From positions 682,001 through 746,000 of the forward strand of contig NZ_JBEGII010000001.1 in NCBI RefSeq assembly GCF_040675875.1: a stretch of 64,000 bases of DNA. The letters run 5' to 3'. Positions 49,220-57,096 of this stretch are shown one piece after another. The translations under genes and the position numbers were made by a program. Below the pieces are notes generated by a model, which did no database searches, was not told where the DNA came from, and was given only the letters and a program-made list of their open reading frames with translations. This stretch comes from Microbacterium sp. LWO12-1.2. GTDB lineage: Bacteria; Actinomycetota; Actinomycetes; Actinomycetales; Microbacteriaceae. Positions within the stretch are counted from its first letter, which is position 1. Each line of letters opens with the position of its first letter.

Positions 49220-51652
49220 ATGTCTCGACGTGCCCCACGCTCTCGAAACACACTGCGGAGTCCCCAGCTCCTCACCTGTTTCCTCGCTGCCTTCGCTGTC
49301 CTCCTCGGTACCGTGATCCCCGCCGGTGCCGCGACGGCGTCTGCCCCCGCGCCCGCCGCAGCGTCAGTGGTGCAGTCCCGTGACGTGAAGTCGACGCTCG
49401 TCGGATTCACCCCGGGGAACATCATCAGCGACCTCGTGTTCACTTACAAGGACTCGATGACAGAGGCGCAGATCCAATCCTTCTTCAACAGCAAGGTCGC
49501 CCGATGCCTGGGCGGTACGGACGAGAAGGGCAGGCCCATCGTCTGCCTCAAGGATTTCAAGATCACGTCGGTGACACGGCCGGCCGACGCTTACTGCAGC
49601 GGATACTCCGGCGCGGCCAACGAGTCGGCCGCCCGGATCATCTACCGCGTCGCGCAGTCGTGCAACATCAATCCGCAGGTGCTGATCGTGATGCTCCAGA
49701 AAGAGCAGGGTCTGGTCACGAGCACATGGCCGAGTGCCTGGCGCTACGACATCGCGCTGGGACAGGGGTGCCCTGACAACGCGCCCTGCGATCCCCAGTA
49801 CGTCGGCTTCTTCCACCAGATCTATGGCGCCGCGCGCCAGATGCAGATCTATATGGAAGGCAAGTGGTTCCAGTGGTACGCCCCGGGGAAGACCTGGAAC
49901 ATCCTCTACAACCCGGAGCCGAAGCTGGGTTGCGGCTCGTCGCCGGTCTACGTCGCGAACAAGGCGACCTCGGCGCTCTACTACTACACGCCGTACCAGC
50001 CGAATGCGGCGGCGCTCCGGGCGGGATACGGCACCGGCGACCTCTGCTCGGCCTACGGCAACCGAAACTTCTACAACTACTTCACCGACTGGTTCGGATC
50101 GACCCAGTCCCCGGCAGGGCCCTCCCTCGCCTCCGTGAACTCCTCTTCCTACATGCTCGGCATCGACAGTGCCGGCGCCCTCTGGGGATACCCGTTCGCG
50201 AAGAGCGCCTGGGGCAACCGCAAACAGCTGGCGAGCGGCCTCGCCGGCGTGACCTCGACGATGATGGTCGGCGACCTGAACGGCAACGGCACCCGTGACC
50301 TGGTCATCCGCCAGCAGAACGGCGTATCCGTGCTGCGCGGCAACGGCTCCGGTTTCGACGCGCCGCAGCCGCTGAACCTCGACTGGAGCTCTGTCGTCCT
50401 CTCGACAGCGGCCGGTGACCTCGACGGAGATGGGATCCCCGATGTGGTGACCACTGCAACCAACGGCGACCTAATGCTCTGGCGAGGCAACGACAAGGGC
50501 GGGCTGCTCCCGGCGATCCGCATCGGTTGGGGCTGGGCCGGTATGAACGTGCTCGTGGGTAACATCGACCTCAACCGCGACGGCAATCCTGACCTCATCG
50601 GACGGGACGCCTCCGGTCGTCTGTTCGTCTACTACGGAGACGGAGCCGGCGGCTGGACCGGGTCGCGTCAGATCGGCCAGGGGTGGGGTGGGATGACCTC
50701 GATCTTCGTCCCCGGCGACTTCACCGGCGACGGAATCAGCGACATCGCGGCGCGTACGGCCAACGGCGATCTCTACATGTACCCGGGCGATGGAGCGGGC
50801 GCCATTACCTCGACGGGCAAGATCGGCAACGGCTGGCAGGTCCTTTCCGCTCTGTCCGGCTCGGGCGGTGCCGTGGTCGGACCGCGGTCCATGCCTGCGG
50901 GCGCGGGCGACGTGGATCGGGACGGCGGCCCCGATGTAGTCGGACTCACGCCGGAGGGCAACCTCAACCTCTATCGCGGGAACGGCACCGGCGCCTGGCG
51001 CGGCTCGAAGCAGATCGGCTCCGGGTGGGCTGCAGGAGATCGCATGATCACACTGGGCGATTTCAACAGCGACGGCTATCGCGACCTCGGTCGCATCACG
51101 GTCGCCGGACAGTTCTGGTTGATCCCCGGCACGGCGGGCGGCTACGGACAACCGGTCATGATCGGCACGGGATGGCAGACCCTCACGCTCGTCGTGGGCG
51201 GTCTCGATTTCGACGGCGACCGGAACACGGACGTGATCGGACGCAACTCGGCCGGGAATCTGGTGTACTACCGAGGCGACGGCAAGGGTGGCTGGGCCAG
51301 TCAAGCCCTGCAGATCGGGGTCGGCTGGGGAGGGTTCGACATGGCCGTCAACGGGGGAGACTTCGACGGAGACGGCCGAGCGGACCTGATCATGCGCACC
51401 TCGGATGCGCGGCTCTGGGTGTACCCCACGAACGGTGCCGGGGGGTGGGGCACCCCGCGCGGGATCGGACAGGGCTGGGGTTCATTCAGCGCGCTGTTCA
51501 GCCCGGGAGACTTCGACGGCAACGGCACATCCGACCTGATGGGCCGCCACACGAACGGCAATCTCTACCTGTTCCGCGGCGATGGCCGTGGCGGCTGGGG
51601 TACGAGCGGAGTCATCGGCAACGGGTGGGGTGGGTTCACGGCTCTCGGCTGA
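49220..51652 (+). CDS. Secreted lysozyme-like / FG-GAP repeat protein
   Basis: 810 aa. Signal peptide at 1-37 (basic start, hydrophobic core, AGAATA end). Residues 60-290 look like a lysozyme-fold glycan-binding or -cleaving domain, with Glu in the LQKEQGLVTS helix as candidate catalytic acid and several Cys likely paired. From about 300 to the end are nine units, each with a DxDxDGxxD-type calcium loop (for example DLDGDGIPD, DFDGDGRAD), most followed by an IGxGW segment. This suggests beta-propeller blades, usually adhesive. ATG 49220 is preceded by a weak CACACT hexamer. It may bind or remodel the surface polymer made nearby. Confidence 0.8.
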   Translation: MSRRAPRSRNTLRSPQLLTCFLAAFAVLLGTVIPAGAATASAPAPAAASVVQSRDVKSTLVGFTPGNIISDLVFTYKDSMTEAQIQSFFNSKVARCLGGTDEKGRPIVCLKDFKITSVTRPADAYCSGYSGAANESAARIIYRVAQSCNINPQVLIVMLQKEQGLVTSTWPSAWRYDIALGQGCPDNAPCDPQYVGFFHQIYGAARQMQIYMEGKWFQWYAPGKTWNILYNPEPKLGCGSSPVYVANKATSALYYYTPYQPNAAALRAGYGTGDLCSAYGNRNFYNYFTDWFGSTQSPAGPSLASVNSSSYMLGIDSAGALWGYPFAKSAWGNRKQLASGLAGVTSTMMVGDLNGNGTRDLVIRQQNGVSVLRGNGSGFDAPQPLNLDWSSVVLSTAAGDLDGDGIPDVVTTATNGDLMLWRGNDKGGLLPAIRIGWGWAGMNVLVGNIDLNRDGNPDLIGRDASGRLFVYYGDGAGGWTGSRQIGQGWGGMTSIFVPGDFTGDGISDIAARTANGDLYMYPGDGAGAITSTGKIGNGWQVLSALSGSGGAVVGPRSMPAGAGDVDRDGGPDVVGLTPEGNLNLYRGNGTGAWRGSKQIGSGWAAGDRMITLGDFNSDGYRDLGRITVAGQFWLIPGTAGGYGQPVMIGTGWQTLTLVVGGLDFDGDRNTDVIGRNSAGNLVYYRGDGKGGWASQALQIGVGWGGFDMAVNGGDFDGDGRADLIMRTSDARLWVYPTNGAGGWGTPRGIGQGWGSFSALFSPGDFDGNGTSDLMGRHTNGNLYLFRGDGRGGWGTSGVIGNGWGGFTALG

Positions 51653-51688
51653 TCGGCGCGCGCCTCCGGGCGCTCAGGGTGGGTGCCA

Positions 51689-51694
51689 TAGGAT
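51689..51694 (+). promoter_or_regulatory. -10 box for the ABC exporter operon
   Basis: TAGGAT, six bases, then GTG 51701 of the micro-ORF. The transporter ATG is 30 bases further on and has no Shine-Dalgarno. Confidence 0.5.
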
Positions 51695-51700
51695 ACTGAA

Positions 51701-51730
51701 GTGCGCCGTGGCGACCGCCACCGCAGCTGA
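51701..51730 (+). CDS. Possible leaderless micro-ORF before the ABC exporter
   Basis: GTG 51701 opens VRRGDRHRS, nine codons, with TGA at 51728-51730 directly followed by the permease ATG. Four of nine residues are Arg. It begins six bases after TAGGAT, where a leaderless mRNA would start. No other ribosome binding site serves the permease, so translation may depend on ribosomes ending here. Evidence is positional only. Confidence 0.38.
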   Translation: MRRGDRHRS

Positions 51731-52645
51731 ATGAGTGGGCCAGTGACCGATACCCGTGATCTTTTCTCCGCCGTCCCGCGCACTGCATTCGATACACCTG
51801 GCACGAGCCGGGGTCTGATCGATGTGGTGCGCTGGCGCTACCTGCTGTACCTGCTGGTGCGGACGGGCGTCACGACGCGCTACCGCAACTCGGTGCTGGG
51901 CTGGACGTGGTCGTACGTTCGCCCCGGCGCACAGTTCCTGGTGTTCTGGGTGGTGCTCGGGCTCTTCCTCAGCCTCAACAGGGACATCCAGAACTATCCG
52001 GTCTACCTGTTCTCGGGCATCGTCGTCATCAACCTCTTCTCCGAGGCGTTCAAGAACGCGACGACGTCGATCGTGAACAACGCGCCTCTGGTGCGCAAAG
52101 TCTTCCTGCCGCGTCAGCTGTTCGCGGTGTCGTCTGTGATGGTCGCGTTCATCCACTTCCTCCCGCAGCTCGCTCTGCTGCTCATCGTGTGCCTCTTCAT
52201 GGGGTGGATCACGAGCATCACCGTGCTGTCCGTGCTCGCCGCGCTGGCCGGCATCCTGATCGTGACGCTGTTCGCCCTCGGCATGGGCCTCTTCTTCGGG
52301 GCGATCAACGTGCGCTTCCGCGACGCGGAGAACATCGTAGAGTTGCTGCTCCTGCTCGCCACCTGGGCCTCACCGGTCCTGTACTCCTGGACCATGGTGC
52401 AGGAGGCCGTCCACAAGCTCGGCTGGCCGAGCTGGATGCTGGAGCTGTACATGCTCAACCCGATTACGCAGGGCGTCGAGCTGTTCCACTACGCATTCTG
52501 GCGTCCTGTCACAGGATCCGTGATGGAACTTCCCCCCGGGCTCGGGTGGAACACGCTGTGGACTTTCCTGATCGCCGTGGCCACGCTCCTGATCGGACAA
52601 CTCGTTTTCCGACGCCTTGAGGGAAGGTTCGCGCAAGACCTATGA
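51731..52645 (+). CDS. ABC-2 type polysaccharide/teichoic-acid exporter permease (TagG/Wzm-like)
   Basis: 304 aa. Inner-membrane half of an exporter for lipid-linked polymer. Six membrane helices lie after a cytoplasmic start of about 65 residues. Typical ABC-2 elements are the YRNSVLGWTWSYVRP coupling region, FLPRQLF and the NPITQGVELF segment. The ATG immediately follows the micro-ORF stop. It overlaps the ATPase gene by 4 bases, so the two subunits are made together. Length and pairing fit TagGH or Wzm-Wzt; the exported polymer is inferred from the context. Confidence 0.9.
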   Translation: MSGPVTDTRDLFSAVPRTAFDTPGTSRGLIDVVRWRYLLYLLVRTGVTTRYRNSVLGWTWSYVRPGAQFLVFWVVLGLFLSLNRDIQNYPVYLFSGIVVINLFSEAFKNATTSIVNNAPLVRKVFLPRQLFAVSSVMVAFIHFLPQLALLLIVCLFMGWITSITVLSVLAALAGILIVTLFALGMGLFFGAINVRFRDAENIVELLLLLATWASPVLYSWTMVQEAVHKLGWPSWMLELYMLNPITQGVELFHYAFWRPVTGSVMELPPGLGWNTLWTFLIAVATLLIGQLVFRRLEGRFAQDL

Positions 52646-53379
52646 GCACCGCAATCGCTGGACGCCCGAGCATCATTGTCGACGGTGTCCGCAAGAACTT
52701 CACCCTGAACCATGCGTTGTCCCTCAAGGACACTGTGGTGTCCTGGATTCGTCGGCAGAAGACGTCGAGCACGTTCGAAGCTCTGAAGGGACTCGACCTC
52801 GTCATCAACGAGGGGGAGTCCGTCGCGATCCTCGGTCTGAACGGCTCAGGTAAGTCGACACTCCTCAAGCTGATCTCCGGTGTCATGGAGCCAGACGCGG
52901 GTGAGGTGCTCACCCGCGGTAGGGTGGCCGGCCTCATCGAGGTCGGTGCCGGTTTCCACCCCGAGCTTTCCGGCCGCGAGAACGTGTTCCTCAACGCGGC
53001 TATCCTCGGGATGCAGCGCAAGGAGATCGAGGAGCGCTACGACGAGATCGTGGCGTTCAGCGAGATCGAGCAGTTCATCGACCAGGAGGTCAAGCACTAC
53101 TCCTCCGGCATGTTCATGCGTCTGGCCTTCTCCGTCGCGATCCACGTCGAGCTCGATGTCCTCCTCGTCGACGAGATCCTCTCTGTCGGAGACGCACCGT
53201 TCCGGGAGAAGTGCCGGCTCAAGTTCGGCGAGCTGATCGCGCAGAAGAAGACTCTCGTCGTGGTCAGCCACGACATGGAGATGGTCCGCGAGCTGTGTAC
53301 CAGAGGCGTGGTGATCAACAAGGGCGAGGTCGTGTACGACGGTGAGATCGAAGGCGCGATCGCGTTGGTCGACGAATGA
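52642..53379 (+). CDS. ABC exporter ATPase (TagH/Wzt-like)
   Basis: 245 aa. Motor subunit of the exporter. Walker A GLNGSGKST, a GAGFHPELSGRENVF segment typical of this polysaccharide group, signature YSSGMFMRL, Walker B LLVDEILSVGD and switch His in VSHDMEM. It lacks the C-terminal carbohydrate-binding domain of long Wzt proteins, so substrate recognition is not by such a domain. Overlaps both neighbours by 4 bases (51731-55331 is one unit). Confidence 0.92.
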   Translation: MSTAIAGRPSIIVDGVRKNFTLNHALSLKDTVVSWIRRQKTSSTFEALKGLDLVINEGESVAILGLNGSGKSTLLKLISGVMEPDAGEVLTRGRVAGLIEVGAGFHPELSGRENVFLNAAILGMQRKEIEERYDEIVAFSEIEQFIDQEVKHYSSGMFMRLAFSVAIHVELDVLLVDEILSVGDAPFREKCRLKFGELIAQKKTLVVVSHDMEMVRELCTRGVVINKGEVVYDGEIEGAIALVDE

Positions 53380-55331
53380 TCATCGACTGGATCGCGCACT
53401 CCGGGCTGCTACTGCTCGCGCTGCTCGTGGTCTTCCTCCCCGGGCTGCTGGTGGGGCTGGCCCTGCGATTGCGCGGGCTGATGCTGTGGGCATCTGCCCC
53501 GAGCATCTCCGTCGGCCTGCTCTCACTGCTGGCGATCGTCTTCCCTCTGCTCGGCATCCGATGGGCGCTCACCGCGGTCGCGCTGGCCGTCGTGATCATC
53601 GCTGTGGTCAGCCTTCTGGTCTCCTTCGGTGTGCGCCACGGTCGTGAGATCGTGGACGCTCCGCGTCCGCAGGCGGGCCATGCACTCCTCGTAGTCGTCG
53701 GACTCGTCGTGGGCGGGGGACTGAACGCTGCACGGCTGATGACATATGTCGGCACGCCGACCGCGATCTCTCAGACGAACGACGCCGTCTTCCATCTGAA
53801 CGCCCTGCGCTGGGCCGCCGAGTCGGGGACCGTCTCGTCGCTGGATCTCTCCGGCCTCCTCGGAGGCACGACGTTCTACCCGGCCGCGTGGCATGCGATC
53901 ACGTCGCTGGTCGCTCCGGACATCGAGCTGATCCCCGTCGCTGCGAACATGGTGGCTCTCGTCATCGCCGCCGCCGTCTGGCCGCTCGGCGTGACGCTTC
54001 TCGCATCGGTGGTCAGCCGGGGGGACAGGATCGTCACCGCGCTGGCCGCCGCGCTCTCAGCGGGACTGATGGCGTTCCCGCAGCTCATGTTCGAGTGGGG
54101 CGTCCTCTACCCCTACGCGGTGTCGCTCGCCGTGGTCCCTGCAGCAGTCGCTCTCACGATCACGGCTGTGCGCTCGTGGCGGGGAGCCCGGCGGGGTGAT
54201 CGTCTGCGTCTCGCCGCGGGACCGGGCGTCGCCGCACTCCTGGCCGTGGCAGCCGTGACGCTGTCGCAGCCGTCTTCGGTGCTGGCCTGGGGCTTGCTGG
54301 TGATGCTCTGGTTCACGGGCAGCCTGCTCGTGGGCATTCGCTCTCCGCAGGCACGTCCCGTGCTCCGCTGGGTGGCGATCGCCGGCGGCTGGGCCGCGTT
54401 GGCGATCGTCTGGCTCATCTTGGCGTACCTCGCCGGCCCCGTTCTGTGGAGGTCGTACCGTGGCGTGTTCGGGGCAGTCGCCGATGTGCTCGTGAACAGC
54501 CATTCGCTCCTTCCTGCTGCCTGGGGAATGAGCGTGCTCCTCCTGGCGGGTGTCGTCGCCGCCGTGCGCGAAAGACGCCTGCGCTGGTTGCTCATCGGCT
54601 GGGCAGGTTTCTCGGTGCTCTACATCGTCAGCGTGAGCACCGACCTTCCGGTGATCAAGCGGGTGCTCACAGGGCCGTGGTATGGGGATTCCTTCCGTCT
54701 CGCCGCCATGGTGCCGATAGTGGTCGTGCCGCTCGCGGCCTTCGGACTCGCGATGATCATCCGCATCATCACGACCGCTGTTCCCCGGCTCTCCCGTGCG
54801 CGCCGCGATGCGGTCGCCCTGGCCTCGATGGCGGTCATCGCCATCGTGGGTGCGATCGGGATCGTGCTGACGCCCGTGGTCCTGCTGAGGGTCGCCGACG
54901 AGACCGACGAGCAGTCCCGGTACACCATGAATGCGGACAGCTACCTCTCTGCCGACGAGTACCGGCTCCTGACTGAGCTCCCGGAGCTCGTGCCGCGGGA
55001 CGCACTGCTCATCGCCAATCCGTCGACCGGAGCGGGCTTCGCCTACGTGCTGGGCGAGAGGGACATCGTCCCGCGCACCTGGGCGCCGCCGCAGTCCCTG
55101 GCATGGGATCTGATCGCCGATGGCCTGCGCGACGCCGGAGACGATCCTGCGATCTGCGAGGCACTCGCCGCCTACGGTGCGCCCGACTACGTCCTGGACT
55201 TCGGTGTGGGAGGGACCGGGCCGGGGGAGTACCTCATGCCAGGCATGACGGACTTCGAGGGGCGCCCCGGGTTCGAGGAGGTCGCCCGCGAAGGCGAAGC
55301 CAGCCTCTGGCGGATCACCGCCTGCGACTGA
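53376..55331 (+). CDS. DUF6541-type polytopic membrane protein
   Basis: 651 aa, with about 13 membrane helices. A conserved loop after helix four or five contains NDAVFHLNALRW, and the GGTTFYPAAWHA stretch follows. The last 130 residues are extracytoplasmic with two Cys. Architecture is that of GT-C-type transferases or their relatives in actinobacterial DUF6541, but I see no proven catalytic residues; an Asp in the first large loop (NDAVFH) is a candidate. It is cotranscribed with the ABC exporter by a 4-base overlap. Its stop abuts the stop of the convergent DUF2304 gene with no base between. Confidence 0.78.
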   Translation: MIIDWIAHSGLLLLALLVVFLPGLLVGLALRLRGLMLWASAPSISVGLLSLLAIVFPLLGIRWALTAVALAVVIIAVVSLLVSFGVRHGREIVDAPRPQAGHALLVVVGLVVGGGLNAARLMTYVGTPTAISQTNDAVFHLNALRWAAESGTVSSLDLSGLLGGTTFYPAAWHAITSLVAPDIELIPVAANMVALVIAAAVWPLGVTLLASVVSRGDRIVTALAAALSAGLMAFPQLMFEWGVLYPYAVSLAVVPAAVALTITAVRSWRGARRGDRLRLAAGPGVAALLAVAAVTLSQPSSVLAWGLLVMLWFTGSLLVGIRSPQARPVLRWVAIAGGWAALAIVWLILAYLAGPVLWRSYRGVFGAVADVLVNSHSLLPAAWGMSVLLLAGVVAAVRERRLRWLLIGWAGFSVLYIVSVSTDLPVIKRVLTGPWYGDSFRLAAMVPIVVVPLAAFGLAMIIRIITTAVPRLSRARRDAVALASMAVIAIVGAIGIVLTPVVLLRVADETDEQSRYTMNADSYLSADEYRLLTELPELVPRDALLIANPSTGAGFAYVLGERDIVPRTWAPPQSLAWDLIADGLRDAGDDPAICEALAAYGAPDYVLDFGVGGTGPGEYLMPGMTDFEGRPGFEEVAREGEASLWRITACD

Positions 55332-55721
55332 TCAGTCGTCCTTCGGGTCGCCGTGAGGCGTGCTCTCCGGCTCCTCATCGTGCTGATCGCGTGCGGCCTG
55401 CAGTAGGGCGAGCTTGCGCGCCAGCAGTGTGAGGCTGCGCTGCTGCGCCGCGTTCTTCCGAGACTGCGTGTACACGAAGACCATGAACACGACCACGAAT
55501 GCGTACAAGAGCAGGTCGGTGCCACGCCCGACTCCCACGAGGTTCGCGACCCACGTGAGCCACTGCGGGAACATGATGGACACGATCGCCACGAGAGCGA
55601 ACGCCCCGAACATGAGCCGACGGATCGCCAGGTGGCTGTCCGCGCCGGTGCGTCGCATGAAGACGGCGCCGATCGCGATCACGGCGGCGATGAGAAGGAT
55701 CTGAATCCACATGGTATTCAC
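55332..55721 (-). CDS. DUF2304 membrane protein
   Basis: 129 aa. Three membrane helices (about 5-22, 34-52, 68-86) followed by a charged helix with a QSRKNAAQQRSLTLLARKLALL stretch in part, probably a coiled coil. DUF2304 proteins often sit next to a polyprenyl-phosphate GT2 gene, as here, and may help dock it at the membrane. GTG 55721 overlaps the GT2 stop (GTGA); ATG 55712 is an alternative. The last codons form a 14-base palindrome with the end of DUF6541. Confidence 0.85.
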   Translation of the reverse strand: MNTMWIQILLIAAVIAIGAVFMRRTGADSHLAIRRLMFGAFALVAIVSIMFPQWLTWVANLVGVGRGTDLLLYAFVVVFMVFVYTQSRKNAAQQRSLTLLARKLALLQAARDQHDEEPESTPHGDPKDD

Positions 55722-56404
55722 CGCACGATCAGATCGACGAGGATGTTGACGGAGTTGAGCACCGATTGCCCCTTGGCTTTCGAATAGTCGGTGTAGAGCA
55801 GCTCTACGGGATGCTCGATCCACGGAAGGCCCGTGTCGCCGAGCTGGAGCACGATCTCGGTGGCGTGCGCCATCCTGTCCTGCTTGAGCTGGATGCGGGA
55901 TGCCGCGTCCGCGCGGATGACCCGCAGGCCGTTGTGTGCGTCGGTGAGCTTCACACTCGTGGTCATGTTCGTGACCCAGACGGCGGTCTTGAGGATGACG
56001 CGCTTCATCCATCCCGGGTTGGTGCGATCATCGAGGAAGCGGGAGCCGAAAACGATCGCCGCACCGCTTTCGCGAGCCGCGGCCACCATCGACACGGCGT
56101 CATCCACGCGGTGCTGACCGTCGGCGTCGAAGGTCACGATGTACTCGCAGCCCGGGTGCGAGAGCGCGTAGTCGATACCTGTCTGCAAGGCGGCGCCCTG
56201 ACCGAGGTTGATCGGGTGCTCGACGATGTGGGCGCCGGCGCGCCTGGCCACGTCGAGCGAGCCGTCCGTGGAGCCGTCGTCGATGCACACGACGTTCGGG
56301 AAGTGGGGGAGGAGTCCCGCGATGACAGCGGCGATGACGGTCGCCTCGTTGTACAGCGGGACGACAACCCAGGTATGGGGGTCGGGAGTGGCTGGGTTGG
56401 TCAC
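55718..56404 (-). CDS. Dolichol/polyprenyl-phosphate-type GT2 glycosyltransferase
   Basis: 228 aa. GT-A fold without C-terminal helices. VVVPLYNEATVI, DDGSTDGS, the NLGQGAALQTG segment, FDADGQH (DxD) and GSRFLDD are the marks of the polyprenyl-phosphate mannose/glucose synthase group. It would load a sugar on a lipid carrier for use outside the membrane by a GT-C enzyme; DUF6541 next door is a candidate user. GTG 56404 is chosen from the divergent layout. Coupled to DUF2304. Confidence 0.88.
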   Translation of the reverse strand: MTNPATPDPHTWVVVPLYNEATVIAAVIAGLLPHFPNVVCIDDGSTDGSLDVARRAGAHIVEHPINLGQGAALQTGIDYALSHPGCEYIVTFDADGQHRVDDAVSMVAAARESGAAIVFGSRFLDDRTNPGWMKRVILKTAVWVTNMTTSVKLTDAHNGLRVIRADAASRIQLKQDRMAHATEIVLQLGDTGLPWIEHPVELLYTDYSKAKGQSVLNSVNILVDLIVR

Positions 56405-56415
56405 ACCCCTATCCT

Positions 56416-56432
56416 CTCAGGAAACGCCTGAG
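56416..56432. promoter_or_regulatory. Inverted repeat between divergent sugar genes
   Basis: CTCAGG and CCTGAG around AAACG. It overlaps the place expected for the -35 of the rightward promoter and is upstream of the leftward gene, so it could be a shared operator. Confidence 0.3.
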
Positions 56433-56440
56433 CAAGCAGA

Positions 56441-56446
56441 TAGGAT
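56441..56446 (+). promoter_or_regulatory. -10 box for the diacetamido-sugar operon
   Basis: TAGGAT. The leader of about 32 bases contains AAGGAG 8 bases before ATG 56485, so this mRNA is leadered. Confidence 0.5.
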
Positions 56447-56484
56447 GACCGAGTCCCCTTCTGGAACCACAAGGAGAATCCCGC

Positions 56485-57096
56485 ATGCCCTCACCGACCG
56501 ATGTCCGAATCGTCGATTCGGCCGATGTGTCCCCTGAGGCGAAGATCGGAGCCGGCAGCTCGATCTGGCACCTGGCGCAGGTGCGCGAGAACGCGCAGCT
56601 CGGCGAGAACTGCATCATCGGCCGCGGGGCCTATGTCGGCACGGGCGTCGTCATGGGTGACAACTGCAAGGTGCAGAACTACGCCCTCGTCTACGAGCCG
56701 GCGAAGCTCGCCGACGGCGTGTTCATCGGCCCTGCCGTGGTCCTGACGAACGATACCTACCCTCGTGCCATCAATGCCGATGGCACCATCAAGAGCGCGC
56801 ACGATTGGGAGCCCGTCGGCGTGACCATCGAGCGCGGCGCGGCGATCGGAGCACGCGCGACCTGCGTGGCGCCTGTGACGATCGGGGCCTGGGCCACCGT
56901 GGCCGCAGGAGCCGTCGTCGTGAAGGACGTTCCCGCTTATGCGCTCGTCGCCGGCGTCCCCGCGCGTCGTATCGGCTGGGTGGGCGAAACCGGTGTGCCG
57001 CTGGTCCCCGGCGAACAGGACATGACCTGGGTGTGCCCCTCGACAGGTGCTCACTACATCGAAACTGACGGAACACTGACCAAGGAGACCGTGTGA
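56485..57096 (+). CDS. WbpD-like sugar N-acetyltransferase
   Basis: 203 aa. Left-handed beta-helix with hexapeptide repeats (about 18-150): IGAGSSIWHLAQV, then IGRGAYVGTG. Such enzymes acetylate the 3-amino group of UDP-2-acetamido-3-amino-hexuronic acid using acetyl-CoA. The candidate catalytic His is in SIWHLAQ. The C-terminal 45 residues carry a WVGETG loop. ATG 56485 has AAGGAG at proper spacing. It is the first gene of a four-gene operon with the aminotransferase, dehydrogenase and flippase. Confidence 0.85.
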   Translation: MPSPTDVRIVDSADVSPEAKIGAGSSIWHLAQVRENAQLGENCIIGRGAYVGTGVVMGDNCKVQNYALVYEPAKLADGVFIGPAVVLTNDTYPRAINADGTIKSAHDWEPVGVTIERGAAIGARATCVAPVTIGAWATVAAGAVVVKDVPAYALVAGVPARRIGWVGETGVPLVPGEQDMTWVCPSTGAHYIETDGTLTKETV

